A stretch of 64,000 nucleotides of DNA from Micromonospora globbae. GTDB lineage: Bacteria; Actinomycetota; Actinomycetes; Mycobacteriales; Micromonosporaceae. How positions within the stretch are numbered: the first letter of the stretch is position 1; each line of letters starts with the position of its first letter. This document shows, piece by piece, positions 19,844 to 29,137 of this stretch. The position numbers and the translations under genes are program-made. The DNA lies in contig NZ_RAQQ01000003.1 in assembly GCF_003610785.1 (NCBI RefSeq), forward strand, positions 248,001 through 312,000, given 5' to 3'. A model generated the notes under the pieces. It saw only the letters and a list, made by a program, of their open reading frames with translations, did not search any database and had not been told where the DNA came from.

Positions 19844-20437
19844 GTGACGTCCGTCATGGCCAGCGGGGACCAGCTGGGGGAATACCTCGCGAGGCGTCCC
19901 CGGCGGGCCGACGCGCAGCGGAACTACGACGCGCTGGTCGCCGCCGCCCGGGAGGCATTCGCGGAGAACGGCGTGAGCACCTCGCTGGAGGAGATCGCCC
20001 GGCGCGCCGGGGTGGGCATCGGCACCCTCTACCGGAACTTCCCGAGCCGGCGGGAGCTGTTCGAGGCGGTCTACGTCGACGAGGTCCAGGCCCTCAGCCG
20101 CTCCGCCGGCGACCTCGCGCACCTGCCGCCGTGGGAGTCGCTGGTCGCCTGGCTGAACCGCTTCGTGGCGTACGCCGCGACGAAGCGGGCGCTCGCCGAG
20201 GAGCTGGCGCACGACTCCGAGGTGTTCCGCCGCTGCCGGAGCGAGATCTACGCCGCGGGCGCGCCGATGCTGCGACGCGCCCAGGAGGCCGCGGCCGTCC
20301 GCTCGGACGCGAGCTTCGACGACGTGCTTCGCCTCATCAGCGGCATCGTGGCGTTCCAGTTCCCCGAGGAGGGTCAGCGGGACCGGGTCCTGGCCATCGC
20401 CCTCGACGGGTTGCGCTACCCGCCCGCGATCGGCTGA
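19844..20437 (+). CDS. TetR-family transcriptional regulator
   Basis: A 197-residue repressor. N-terminal TetR DNA-binding domain (about residues 24-70) with ALVAAAREAFAENGVSTSLEEIARRAGVGIGTLYRNFPSRRELFEAVY; the C-terminal part is a ligand-binding helical domain. Divergent from the DHA2 exporter at 18059-19513, which is its probable target, with three dyads adjacent to its start. GTG 19844 follows AGGAG; ATG 19856 is an alternative. Confidence 0.9.
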   Translation: MTSVMASGDQLGEYLARRPRRADAQRNYDALVAAAREAFAENGVSTSLEEIARRAGVGIGTLYRNFPSRRELFEAVYVDEVQALSRSAGDLAHLPPWESLVAWLNRFVAYAATKRALAEELAHDSEVFRRCRSEIYAAGAPMLRRAQEAAAVRSDASFDDVLRLISGIVAFQFPEEGQRDRVLAIALDGLRYPPAIG

Positions 20438-20442
20438 CCGCC

Positions 20443-20641
20443 GCACCGGCCCGCCGGCCTGCCGACCCGGGCTGACCGCGTGTCGGCCCGGGCTGACCGC
20501 GCGCCGGGGCGTCGTGCCCGACCCCGGCTGACCAGGCGCCCCGGGCTGACCGCGCCCCCGACCCAGGCTGACCGCGCCCCCGACCCAGGCTGAGCGCGCC
20601 CCCGACCCGGGCTGAGCGCGCCTCCGACCCGGGCTGAGCGC
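20443..20641. repeat. 22-bp tandem repeat array
   Basis: Four clean tandem units (CGCGCCCCCGACCCAGGCTG + AC/AG) at 20551-20572, 20573-20594, 20595-20616 and 20617-20638, with degenerate related units upstream from about 20443. The period is 22 bp, not a multiple of three, so it is not protein coding. It lies just after the TetR stop and contains several CCGGGCTGA blocks. The rest of the gap to 20895 is the lipase promoter region. Confidence 0.85.
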
Positions 20642-20770
20642 CCGCCCATCGGGCCGGCGCCGCCGACTGCGGCCTGCCACCGTCGGGGCCTGTCGGACGG
20701 GCTGACGGCCCGATCGGCCGTGCCGCCGACCCATCCGATTTGCCGGATCGCGCGCCGGCCGGAACATCAG

Positions 20771-20786
20771 GTTACCGTCGCGTAAC
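20771..20786. promoter_or_regulatory. GTTACC-N4-CGTAAC dyad upstream of lipase
   Basis: GTTAC CGTCGC GTAAC, 110 bp before the lipase GTG, at the start of an AT-richer stretch (20770-20830) likely to contain the promoter. Same layout (TTACC-N4-[G/C]GTAA) as the dyad before the SGNH esterase. Confidence 0.45.
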
Positions 20787-20895
20787 TTGTCATTGACGTT
20801 TCCGAATTGTTGCGCGCATCATCGTCTCACGGTCGATCGGACACCCCCCATCCGTTCTCCCGGTTCGCCGGGTGCCTCCCACCGGAGGTGCAGCC

Positions 20896-21783
20896 GTGCT
20901 GCTCCGAAAGACCGCGCTCACCCTCGCGCTCACGACCGCCGCCGTCCTCCTCGCACCCGCCACCGCCGGCGCCGCGCCGGAACGCGCCAGCGCGGAAACG
21001 CCCGCCCCGCCGGCACGCGCCAGCGCGGAAACGCCCGCCGCCCAGGGCACCGCCGCATCGCCGGCGAGCGCCCCCGCCGGCACGACCGCCGCCACCGTCC
21101 ACAGCGCACCGGTCGCCGCCACCGCGGGGCGACCGGTCATCGTCGTCGGCGGGCTCAGCGGCGTCGCCGTCGCGTACGAACCGCTCGCCGCCCGGCTGCG
21201 CGCCGACGGCTACCGCGTCTTCATCTACCAGCTGCCCGGGCTGGGCCTCGGTGACATCACCGCCTCCGCCCGCTCGTTCGCCGGCTACGTCGACCAGGTC
21301 CGGGCCGCGACCGGAGCGGCCACCGTCGACGTGGTCGGCCACTCCGAGGGGGGTCTCGTCTCCCGCTACTACCTCAAGCGGCTGGGCGGGACGGCCGCCG
21401 TCGGCCGCTACGTCAGCCTCGGCACCCCGCAGTACGGCACGTACGTGGCCAACATCCTGAAGTTCCTCGGCCTCGGCAGCTGCGCGGGCGTCGTCGCCTG
21501 CCAGCAGATGTCGATCGGATCGGCGTTCCTGGCCGACCTGAACGCCGGCGACGACACTCCGGGCGCCGTGCGCTACACGGCCGTACGCACCCTCCAGGAC
21601 GAACTCGTCCGGCCGGTGGACAACGCGACGCTCGCCGACGGGGCGACGAACGTGCTGATCCAGGCGTACTGCCCGCTGCGCGTCGTGGGCCACCTCGGCC
21701 TGGTGCTCGACGGCACGACGTACACGGTGATCCGCGCCGCGCTGGCCGGCGCCCCGGTCCAGCCCAACTGCCTCGCCCTGTGA
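20896..21783 (+). CDS. secreted alpha/beta-hydrolase (triacylglycerol lipase-like)
   Basis: A secreted lipase/esterase of about 295 residues. The signal peptide (LLRKTALTLALTTAAVLLAPATAGA) is followed by an Ala/Thr/Pro linker containing a duplicated RASAETPA unit. The hydrolase core carries VIVVGG, the nucleophile GHSEGG, and candidate Asp (ELVRPVDNATL) and His (VVGHLGLV). Resembles Streptomyces secreted lipases and Bacillus LipA-like enzymes. GTG 20896 is chosen because GGAGG at 20884-20888 precedes it; GTG 20872 has no such site. Probably controlled with the SGNH esterase if the shared upstream dyad is real. Confidence 0.9.
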   Translation: MLLRKTALTLALTTAAVLLAPATAGAAPERASAETPAPPARASAETPAAQGTAASPASAPAGTTAATVHSAPVAATAGRPVIVVGGLSGVAVAYEPLAARLRADGYRVFIYQLPGLGLGDITASARSFAGYVDQVRAATGAATVDVVGHSEGGLVSRYYLKRLGGTAAVGRYVSLGTPQYGTYVANILKFLGLGSCAGVVACQQMSIGSAFLADLNAGDDTPGAVRYTAVRTLQDELVRPVDNATLADGATNVLIQAYCPLRVVGHLGLVLDGTTYTVIRAALAGAPVQPNCLAL

Positions 21784-21805
21784 GCCGGCGGGGTGGGCCG
21801 GTCAC

Positions 21806-21917
21806 CACGCCGGCCCACCCGCGCGCCGGCCCGCGCCGCGCTGGCCCACCCCATTACGCCGGCCCACCCGCGCGCCGGCCCACCCGCGCGCCGGCCCGCG
21901 CCGCGCCGGCCCACGGC
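21806..21917. repeat. GC-rich short repeats after lipase gene
   Basis: CGCCGGCCCACCCGCG-type 16-bp units recur (two back-to-back near 21862-21893, others degenerate), mixed with GCCCGCGCCGCGC. The surrounding 334-bp interval (21784-22117) holds no supported gene; it must contain the promoter of the YciI-like gene. Confidence 0.6.
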
Positions 21918-22117
21918 CTGCCGTCCACCGCCAGTGCTACCGCCCAGACGGTGACAGCCGGGGCGGGCGACGCCGATCCGGGTCGGAACGGGACGGCCCG
22001 CCGGATTGGCCGAGCGTCGGATACGCCGCCACGGCCCGTGCGACGCTGGGCCCGTGCCCGCGGCGTCGACCCCGCCCAGGTCGGCGACGGCGGCGCCACG
22101 GCGGGAGGAGGCAGCCA

Positions 22118-22483
22118 ATGGCGGGAGCGCCGCAGGTGGACTTCGCGCTCGACACGTACGAGTGCATCGTGCTGTATCCCGGTGCGGCCGGGCGGGCGCT
22201 GCCCGCCGAGACGATCCAGCGGCTCCAGGCCGAGCACGCCGAGCACATGCAGGCGTTGCAGCGCCGCGGCATCGTCCTGGTCGCCGGTTCGGTGGACGGC
22301 CCGGCCCGCAACCCGGCACCGCCGATCGGCTTCGGGTTGGCCCGCACCGGCTCGGTCGAGGACGTGCGCAGCGTGATGGAGGCCGACCCGGCGGTGCAGG
22401 CCGGGCTCTACCGGGTGGACGTCATGACGTTCCTGTGCCCCGCCGGCTCGCTGGAGTTTCCGCTGGCCAAGGCGCAGAGCTGA
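22118..22483 (+). CDS. YciI-like protein
   Basis: A 121-residue protein of the YCII-related (ferredoxin-like, dimeric alpha-beta barrel) family. Characteristic features are the AEHAEHMQALQRRGIVLVAGSVDG region with the conserved His, and DPAVQAGLYRVDVMTF near the C-terminus. Family members may be small-molecule isomerases or monooxygenase-like enzymes, and functions are mostly unknown. ATG 22118 has GGAGGAGG upstream. Single-gene unit between the lipase and pyk. Confidence 0.85.
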   Translation: MAGAPQVDFALDTYECIVLYPGAAGRALPAETIQRLQAEHAEHMQALQRRGIVLVAGSVDGPARNPAPPIGFGLARTGSVEDVRSVMEADPAVQAGLYRVDVMTFLCPAGSLEFPLAKAQS

Positions 22484-22912
22484 GCCGCCGGCGGGCGTGC
22501 GGGGCGAACCCTGCCGTGCCGGCTCGCGCGGCGTAGGCCGGCTCGCGCAACCGGTCCAGGCTCGCGCAGCCCGTGCGGGCGCCCGCGGCCCGTGCCGGCT
22601 CGCGCCGCCCGGACCCGAGGGGCACGGCCACGACCTCCACCGGCCGGACCGCCGTCCCGGACGCGCCCGCCCCGCGCGGGCGCCGCCGGCCGGCGCCGTT
22701 CCGGCCTCCGGGCTGCGGGAGGACCGCGCCGGCCGGCGCGGACGGGAGGCGTACGATTCCCGGCGCGCGGTCGCCGTTGCCCGCCAGCCACCACCGCCCC
22801 CCCGGTGCGGTTGCGCCCGCCCCCTCATGCGGGCGCCGCACGACGGTGGACAATTGATCCGCAGCCCGCAAGGGGTCGGCGGACAGCCCGACCCGGAGGA
22901 GAGACTAGCCTG
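22484..22912. other. non-coding interval before pyk
   Basis: 429 bp. The first part has four scattered copies of GGCTCGCGC (about 22521, 22540, 22559, 22607). The last about 80 bp, around GTGGACAATTGATCC, is less GC-rich and is the likely pyk promoter/leader. I could not assign a definite -10/-35, and no gene has support here; long minus-strand open frames are shadow frames. Confidence 0.5.
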
Positions 22913-24361
22913 ATGGGCGTGACACGCCGCGCGAAGATCGTCTGCACACTCGGTCCCGCCACCTCGTCTCCGGAGCGCATCCGGGGCCTCGTCGAGGCCG
23001 GGATGAACGTGGCGAGGCTCAACTTCAGTCACGGCAGCCACGCCGACCACGAGGCGGTCTACCGGCTGGTCCGGGAGGCGGCCGAGGCGGCGGGCCGGCC
23101 CGTGGCGGTCCTCGCCGACCTCCAGGGCCCCAAGATCCGCCTGGGCAAGTTCGCGGACGGCCCCTACGAGTGGCGCACCGGCGACTCCGTCGTGATCACC
23201 GGTGACGACGTCCTCGGCACCAAGGACCGCGTCTCCTGCACCTACCGCAAGCTCCCGCAGGAGGTGAAGCCCGGCGACCGGCTGCTGATCGACGACGGCC
23301 GGGTCGCCGTCGAGGTCACCGACGTGCAGGGCAACGACATCCGGGTCCTCGTCACCGAGGGCGGCCCGGTCTCCAACAACAAGGGCGTCTCCCTGCCGAA
23401 CGTGGCGGTCAGCGTCCCCGCCCTCTCCGAGAAGGACGCCGAGGACCTGCGCTTCGCCCTGGGTCTGGGCGTCGACATGATCGCCCTGTCGTTCGTCCGC
23501 TCGGCCGACGACATCAAGCTCGTGCACGCCGTCATGAACGAGGTCGGGGTGCAGCGGCCGGTGCTCGCCAAGGTCGAGAAGCCGGAGGCGGTGGACCACC
23601 TGGAGGCCATCGTGCTGGCCTTCGACGGCGTCATGGTCGCCCGCGGCGACCTCGGCGTCGAACTCCCGCTCGACCAGGTGCCGCTGGTGCAGAAGCGCGC
23701 CGTGCAGCTCTGCCGGGAGAACGCCAAGCCGGTCATTGTGGCCACCCAGATGCTCGACTCGATGATCGAGAACTCGCGCCCCACCCGGGCGGAGGCCTCG
23801 GACGTGGCGAACGCCGTCCTCGACGGCGCGGACGCGGTGATGCTCTCCGGCGAGACGAGCGTCGGCAAGTACCCGGTGCTCACGGTCAGCACCATGGCCA
23901 AGATCGTGACGACGACCGAGTCCGGCTCCATCGCCGTGCCCCGGCTCCAGCACGACCCGCGTACGCACGGCGGCGCGCTCACCATCGCCGCCTCCTCGAT
24001 CGCCCGCGCGATCGGCGCGAAGGCGCTGGTCGCCTTCTCCCAGACCGGCGACACCGTGCGGCGGCTCAGCCGCCTGCACTGCGACCTGCCGCTGCTGGCG
24101 TTCACGCCCGTGCCCGAGGTGCGCAACCAGCTCGCCCTCTCCTGGGGCGTCGAGACGTTCCTCATGCCGTTCGTCGAGCACACCGACGACATGTTCCGCC
24201 AGGTCGACCAGGCGCTGCTCGGCCTCAACCGGGCAAACCCCGGCGACTACGTGGTGATCGTGGCGGGCAGCCCGCCCGGCACCCCCGGCTCCACGAACAC
24301 CCTGCGCGTCCACCAGCTCGGCTCGCTGGTCGACGCGGCGTCCGCGCGGGCGCTGCAGTGA
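22913..24361 (+). CDS. pyk: pyruvate kinase
   Basis: Glycolytic enzyme that transfers phosphate from phosphoenolpyruvate to ADP (482 residues). N-terminal RAKIVCTLGPATSS, RLNFSHG, LADLQGPKIRLG, catalytic Lys in LAKVEKPEAVDHL, VARGDLGVELP (metal and substrate binding), and RAEASDVANAVLDGADAVMLSGETSVGKYP. ATG 22913 has GGAGGAG upstream, though at 11 bases; GTG 22919 is the alternative. Its stop overlaps the thioesterase start (GTGA), as pykA-tesB1 are paired in mycobacteria. Confidence 0.97.
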   Translation: MGVTRRAKIVCTLGPATSSPERIRGLVEAGMNVARLNFSHGSHADHEAVYRLVREAAEAAGRPVAVLADLQGPKIRLGKFADGPYEWRTGDSVVITGDDVLGTKDRVSCTYRKLPQEVKPGDRLLIDDGRVAVEVTDVQGNDIRVLVTEGGPVSNNKGVSLPNVAVSVPALSEKDAEDLRFALGLGVDMIALSFVRSADDIKLVHAVMNEVGVQRPVLAKVEKPEAVDHLEAIVLAFDGVMVARGDLGVELPLDQVPLVQKRAVQLCRENAKPVIVATQMLDSMIENSRPTRAEASDVANAVLDGADAVMLSGETSVGKYPVLTVSTMAKIVTTTESGSIAVPRLQHDPRTHGGALTIAASSIARAIGAKALVAFSQTGDTVRRLSRLHCDLPLLAFTPVPEVRNQLALSWGVETFLMPFVEHTDDMFRQVDQALLGLNRANPGDYVVIVAGSPPGTPGSTNTLRVHQLGSLVDAASARALQ

Positions 24362-25242
24362 CCGGCCCACAGGTCGCGGTCGGCCAGGCCGCGGTCGACC
24401 AACTGCTCGAGGTCCTCGACCTAGAGCAGACCGGCGACATGACCTTCCGGGGCATGAGCCCGCCGGTCGGGCCGCAGCGGGTGTACGGCGGCCAGGTCGC
24501 CGGCCAGGCCCTCGTGGCCGCGGGACGCACGGTCGACCCGGAGCGGCTCGTGCACTCGCTGCACGGCTACTTCGTCCGCCCCGGCGACCCGACCGAGCCG
24601 ATCGAGTACCAGGTGGAGGACGTCCGCGACGGCCGCTCCTTCTCGGTACGCCGCTCGGTCGCGCTCCAGCACGACAAGCCGATCTTCTTCATGTCGGCGT
24701 CGTTCCACCGGGCCGAGGAGGGGCTGGACCACCAGGCGCCGGCCCCGCCCGACGTGCCCGGGCCGGACGAGGTGCCCACGATGACCGACCGCCTGTCCCG
24801 CTATCCCGAGCGGCTCGGCATCTGGGCCCAGATCCCCCGCCCCATCGACGTCCGCTACGTCGGCGAGCCCGGCTGGGTCCGCCCCGGCGACCGGCCCGCC
24901 AACCCCCACCAGCGGGTCTGGATGCGCATCGACGGCAAGCTGCCGGACGACCCGCTGTTGCACGCCTGCGCGCTCACGTACGCCTCGGACCTGACCCTCC
25001 TCGACTCGGTGCTCTCGGTGCACGGCGAGGTGTGGGGGCCCGGCGGCGTGGTCGGCGCGAGCCTCGACCACGCGCTGTGGTTCCACCGGCCGTTCCGCGC
25101 CGACGAGTGGTTCCTCTACGACTGCTGGAGCCCGTCGGCGTCCGACGCCCGTGGCCTGGCCACCGGCCGCATGTTCACCGTCGACGGCCGGCAGATCGCC
25201 AGCGCCGTGCAGGAGGGCCTGCTGCGCCGCGTCGGCGAGTGA
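24358..25242 (+). CDS. tesB: acyl-CoA thioesterase II
   Basis: A 294-residue double-hotdog thioesterase that hydrolyses acyl-CoA to free acid and CoA. N-terminal hotdog with RVYGGQVAGQALVAA and SLHGYFVRPGD; C-terminal hotdog with the catalytic triad-type positions Asp (YASDLTLLDS), the SLDHALWFHRPFRADEWFLYD segment, and Gln (IASAVQEGLLR). The start overlaps the pyk stop by 4 bp, so the two are translationally coupled. Physiological substrate unknown. Confidence 0.93.
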   Translation: MTGPQVAVGQAAVDQLLEVLDLEQTGDMTFRGMSPPVGPQRVYGGQVAGQALVAAGRTVDPERLVHSLHGYFVRPGDPTEPIEYQVEDVRDGRSFSVRRSVALQHDKPIFFMSASFHRAEEGLDHQAPAPPDVPGPDEVPTMTDRLSRYPERLGIWAQIPRPIDVRYVGEPGWVRPGDRPANPHQRVWMRIDGKLPDDPLLHACALTYASDLTLLDSVLSVHGEVWGPGGVVGASLDHALWFHRPFRADEWFLYDCWSPSASDARGLATGRMFTVDGRQIASAVQEGLLRRVGE

Positions 25243-25304
25243 CGGCCTGACCGGCCCCGGGGCCGGCGGGCCGGGCGGCCGACCAGCCCGATAACCTGTC
25301 CGGC

Positions 25305-25769
25305 ATGCGTCTATCCGCCCGGGTCGACTACGCCCTCCGCGCGGTGGCCGAGCTGGCGGCGACGGCCAGCGGGCCCGGACGGGGCCGGCCCGTCACCGCC
25401 GACCAGATCGCCCGGGCCCAGGAGATCCCGCCCAAGTTCCTGGAGAGCATCCTGCTCCAGCTGCGCCGCGGCGGCATCGTGCAGGCGCAGCGGGGGCCGG
25501 AGGGCGGCTACTGGCTGGCCCGCCCCGGCGAGGAGATCTCCCTCGCCGAGGTCATCCGGATCATCGACGGCCCTCTCGCCCACGTGCGGGGGCAGCGCCC
25601 CGAGCAGCTCGGCTACCACGGCGCGGCCCGCGCGTTGCAGGAGGTCTGGATCGCGCTGCGGGCCAGCGAGCGGGAGATCCTCGAACTGGTGACGGTCGCC
25701 GACGTGGCCAACGGCAGCCTGCCCGCACGGATCACCGAGCTGGCGGCCGACCCGCGCGCCTGGACCTGA
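25305..25769 (+). CDS. Rrf2-family transcriptional regulator lacking cluster cysteines
   Basis: A 154-residue protein. The winged-helix MRLSARVDYALRAVAELA, IARAQEIPPKFLESILLQLRRGGIVQAQRGPEGGYWLARP and ISLAEVIRIIDG are typical of Rrf2. The three Cys residues that ligate Fe-S in IscR/NsrR/RsrR are missing (no Cys at all), so it cannot sense through a conventional cluster. It may belong to the cluster-free CymR-like group. Targets not evident; 62 bp after the thioesterase gene. Confidence 0.88.
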   Translation: MRLSARVDYALRAVAELAATASGPGRGRPVTADQIARAQEIPPKFLESILLQLRRGGIVQAQRGPEGGYWLARPGEEISLAEVIRIIDGPLAHVRGQRPEQLGYHGAARALQEVWIALRASEREILELVTVADVANGSLPARITELAADPRAWT

Positions 25770-25836
25770 CCGACCGCGGCCCCGCCGGTCTGGCCGGTCG
25801 CCCGCCGGCGCGGGCGTCCGCCGGCCGGTCCGGGCC

Positions 25837-27270
25837 TCAGCCGGCCCCGAGCTCGTCGGCCGCCGCGCGGAGCAGGTCCCACGCCTCGTCGACGTGCGCC
25901 TCGGTCGTGTACGGCGAACCGACCGCCAGCCGCAGCGTGTAGCGGCCGTCGACCCGCGTGTGCGTGAGATGCACCCGGCCGGTGGCGTTGACCCGGGCCA
26001 GCAGCGCGCTGTTGGCCTCGTCGTCGGCCCGCAGCCGGAAGCAGACCAGCGAGAACGGGTGCGGCGCGGTCACCTCGAACCGCTCGTCGGCGGCGACCCG
26101 GTCGGCGAAGCGGGCCGCGAGGGCCACCCCGCGACGGATGTGCGCCCGCAACCCCTCGACGCCGTACCAGCGCAGCACGAACCAGAGCTTCAACGCCCGG
26201 AACCGGCGACCCAGCGGCACCTGCCAGTCCCGATAGTCGATCACCGCGTCGGACTCGGTGGCGGCGTTGCGCAGGTACTCCGGCATCACCGTGAGCGCCT
26301 CGACCAGCTCACCCCGGTCGGCCACCCAGAACGCGTCGCAGTCGAAGCCGGTGAGCAGCCACTTGTGCGGATCGAAGCAGTACGAGTCGGCGTACTCCAG
26401 CCCCGCGTGCGACCAGCGCAGCTCCGGGCAGACGGCGGCCGAACCGGCGTACGCGGCGTCCACGTGCAGCCAGACCCCGAACTCGGCGCAGATCGCCCCG
26501 ATCTCCGGCACCGGGTCGACCGCCGTGGTGGACGTCGTCCCGATGGTGGCCACGACGATCGCCGGCACGTCCCCGGCGGCCCGGTCCGCCTCGATCGCCG
26601 CCCGCAGCGCGTCCGGACGCATCGCCTGGGTCCGCGGATCCACCGCCACGACGCGGACGCCGTCGGCCCCCAGCCCCGCGATCCGTGCCGCCTTCTCGAT
26701 CGACGAGTGCCCGTGCGTCGACGTGTACACCCGGTACCGCCGGTCCACCCCGGCGTCCCGCCAGCGGCCGCCGCCGGCCCGGTGCAGCGCCGCGAGGGTG
26801 GCCACCAGCGTCGCCGAGGAGGCCGAGTCCTGGATGACGCCGCCGCCGCGGGTGTGCGACCGGAACTTCTCCGGCAGGTCGAGCAGCCCGGCGAGCCAGT
26901 CCATCATCGCCGTCTCCAGCTCCGTGCAGGCGGGACTGGTGGCCCAGAGCATGCCCTGCACGCCCAGACCGGCGCTGACCAGGTCACCCAGCACGCTGGG
27001 GCCGGACGTGTTGGCCGGGAAGTACCCGAAGAAGCCGGGGTGCTGCCAGTGCGTGAGCCGAGGCGCGACCAGCGCGTCCAGGTCGGCGAGGACCGCCTCG
27101 ACGGGCTCGCCCTGCGCCGTCGGGCCGTCGGGCAGGGCGGCGGCCACCGCGCCGGGCGGATCCGACGAGACCACGGGACGCTTCCCGAGCGTCGACCAGT
27201 AGTCGGCGATCCAGTCCACCACGGCGTACCCGGCGCGCCGGAACTCCTCGGGGTCCATGTGCTCAGCCAC
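25837..27270 (-). CDS. pyridoxal-dependent aromatic-amino-acid/tyrosine decarboxylase family protein
   Basis: A 477-residue group II PLP decarboxylase. Family landmarks are HPGFFGYFPANTS near the N-terminus, GGGVIQDSASSATLVA, THGHSSIEKAARIAG, VDAAYAGSAAVCPE and the Schiff-base Lys in CFDPHKWLLTGFDCD. These make an aromatic L-amino-acid decarboxylase (Trp, Phe, Tyr or DOPA) most likely; substrate choice cannot be fixed by reading. The frame begins at GTG 27270; ATG 27258 (MDPEEFRRAGYAV) is equally plausible and neither has a clear ribosome site. Alone on its strand with a 228-bp upstream region. Confidence 0.9.
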   Translation of the reverse strand: MAEHMDPEEFRRAGYAVVDWIADYWSTLGKRPVVSSDPPGAVAAALPDGPTAQGEPVEAVLADLDALVAPRLTHWQHPGFFGYFPANTSGPSVLGDLVSAGLGVQGMLWATSPACTELETAMMDWLAGLLDLPEKFRSHTRGGGVIQDSASSATLVATLAALHRAGGGRWRDAGVDRRYRVYTSTHGHSSIEKAARIAGLGADGVRVVAVDPRTQAMRPDALRAAIEADRAAGDVPAIVVATIGTTSTTAVDPVPEIGAICAEFGVWLHVDAAYAGSAAVCPELRWSHAGLEYADSYCFDPHKWLLTGFDCDAFWVADRGELVEALTVMPEYLRNAATESDAVIDYRDWQVPLGRRFRALKLWFVLRWYGVEGLRAHIRRGVALAARFADRVAADERFEVTAPHPFSLVCFRLRADDEANSALLARVNATGRVHLTHTRVDGRYTLRLAVGSPYTTEAHVDEAWDLLRAAADELGAG

Positions 27271-27498
27271 GAGTCGAGTCGATCAACAAACCGGCCGGGT
27301 GGCAAGGGGGAACCGCATCACGACCCCGGCGCCGGAGGCAGGCACCGGGCCGTGACCGCGGAATCCGCACAGCCACGGCCCGGTGCGCCACACCGCGGCG
27401 TCCCCGACCCGTCCCGACCGGGAACGCCGTACCACCACCGGCTTCCAAACTAGGCGCCGTCCGGGTCGCGGGGGTGACGCCAGCGTGAAGATCGTGTT

Positions 27499-28509
27499 TC
27501 AGGCGCCCCGGCGCAACCCGCCGGCGACCTCCTCCGCCACCAGCTTGAACGAGCGGACCCGGTCGGCCACGTCGTACACCATCGTGGTGAGCATCAGCTC
27601 GTCCGCGCCGGTGCGCTCCCGCAGGTCGGCGAGCTGCCGGCGAACCGTCTCCGGCGACCCGATCGCCTGCCCCTCCCAGCGCGCCGCCACGAACTCCCGC
27701 TCCACCTCCGTGTACGGGTACGCGGCCGCCTCCTCCGGCGTGGCCAGCGGCTCCGGCCGCCCCGAGCGCAACCGCAGGAACGACAACCCGCTCGGCCCCG
27801 CCAGCCACCGCGCCCGCTCGTCGGTCTCCGCGCAGACGACGTTCACCGCCACCATGGCGTACGGCTCGTCCAGCCAGCGCGACGGCCGGAAGTGCTGCCG
27901 GTACAGCGTCAGCGCGGGCAGGGTGTTCGGCGCACTGAAGTGGTGCGCGAACGAGAACGGCAACCCGAGCAGACCGGCGAGCTGGGCGCTGAAGCCGCTC
28001 GACCCCAGCAACCAGATCGCCGGCTGAAGGCCCCTACCCGGAGTGGCCGTGATCGGCCCCGGCCGCTCGCCGCTGAAGTAGTTCATGAGGTCGGCCAGCT
28101 CCCGGGGGAAACCCTCGGCCGACAGCCCCTCCATCGTGCGGCGCAGCGCCAGCGCCGTCACCTGGTCGGTGCCCGGCGCCCGGCCGATGCCCAGGTCGAT
28201 CCGGCCCGGATGCAGCGCCTCCAGGGTGCCGAACTGCTCGGCCACCACCAGCGGCGCGTGGTTGGGCAGCATGACGCCACCCGACCCGAGCCGGATCGTC
28301 GAGGTCGCCGCGGCCAGGTGCGCGATGAGCACCGCCGGCGCCGAACTGGCGATCGCCGGCATGTTGTGGTGCTCGGCCACCCAGAACCGGTGGTAGCCCA
28401 GCTCCTCGGTACGCCGGGCCAGCTCGGTCGTGTGGCGCAGGGCCTCGCCGGCGGAGGCGCCGGCCGCGACGGGGGCAAGGTCGAGAACGGAGAGCGGTAC
28501 GTCGATCAC
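27499..28509 (-). CDS. LLM-class flavin-dependent oxidoreductase
   Basis: About 336 residues, bacterial-luciferase-like TIM barrel. LSVLDLAPV at the start, [45 protein letters not shown] and [16 protein letters not shown] are the hallmarks of the luciferase-family group 1 (YwcH-like) enzymes, which use reduced FMN. Substrate unknown. GTG 28509 with GAGG close upstream is preferred to TTG 28521. It follows the Lrp gene by 46 bp on the same strand, so they may be one transcript. Confidence 0.9.
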   Translation of the reverse strand: MIDVPLSVLDLAPVAAGASAGEALRHTTELARRTEELGYHRFWVAEHHNMPAIASSAPAVLIAHLAAATSTIRLGSGGVMLPNHAPLVVAEQFGTLEALHPGRIDLGIGRAPGTDQVTALALRRTMEGLSAEGFPRELADLMNYFSGERPGPITATPGRGLQPAIWLLGSSGFSAQLAGLLGLPFSFAHHFSAPNTLPALTLYRQHFRPSRWLDEPYAMVAVNVVCAETDERARWLAGPSGLSFLRLRSGRPEPLATPEEAAAYPYTEVEREFVAARWEGQAIGSPETVRRQLADLRERTGADELMLTTMVYDVADRVRSFKLVAEEVAGGLRRGA

Positions 28510-28555
28510 ACGCCTCGCCAACCCCGCACGCGCCGGATTTGTTCCCCGACGCGAT

Positions 28556-29035
28556 TCATCCCACGCCCCGCGCCTGCTCGAAGATGAGACTCGTCTGCGT
28601 GTGCTGCACCGCCGGGTCCACCGCGAGATGGTCCAGCACGAAGTCCCGAAGCGCGTCCGCCGAGGCCGCCCGCACGTGCAGCACGTAGTCGTCCGCCCCC
28701 GCGACGTGGAACACCGACACCACCCCGGGCAGCCGCACCGACCGCGCCCGGAACGCGTCCACCGCCGGCCGCTCGTGCGCCTTCAACCGCACCGACACCA
28801 GCGCCTGCAGCGGCAGCCCCAGCGCGGCCGGGTCGATCTCCGCGTGGAACCCGCGGATCGCGCCGCTCTCCCGCAACGCGCGCGTCCGCGCCAGGCACGT
28901 CGACGGCGCCACACCCACCCGGTCGGCGAGGGCGTTGTTCGGCAGCCGCCCGTCCGCGGCCAGCTCCGTGAGGATCGCGCGGTCGACGTCGTCCAGCGCC
29001 GCGAAGCGCCGCACATCATTCGGGGGAGGGGCCAT
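28556..29035 (-). CDS. Lrp/AsnC-family regulator
   Basis: A 159-residue protein: N-terminal HTH ([56 protein letters not shown]) and C-terminal RAM ligand-binding domain ([32 protein letters not shown]). ATG 29035 has GGAGG 8 bases upstream, which makes it far better than the upstream GTG 29068. Divergent from a Cys/Met-metabolism PLP enzyme, like MdeR next to methionine gamma-lyase in Pseudomonas; by inference it controls that gene in response to an amino acid. The 102-bp shared promoter region is notably AT-rich (29060-29110). Confidence 0.92.
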   Translation of the reverse strand: MAPPPNDVRRFAALDDVDRAILTELAADGRLPNNALADRVGVAPSTCLARTRALRESGAIRGFHAEIDPAALGLPLQALVSVRLKAHERPAVDAFRARSVRLPGVVSVFHVAGADDYVLHVRAASADALRDFVLDHLAVDPAVQHTQTSLIFEQARGVG

Positions 29036-29137
29036 GCGCACATCCTCCACCGAATCCAAGGAAGTCACAAAGACATTTCACAGAATCATCTTCGGATCCA
29101 TTGCCATATACCGGCCTGATGTTCGACGCTTCGGCCC

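Noticed and set aside
20443..20641. Possible CRISPR-like array
   Set aside because: Units are contiguous with no unique spacers and no cas genes are present; it is an ordinary tandem repeat.
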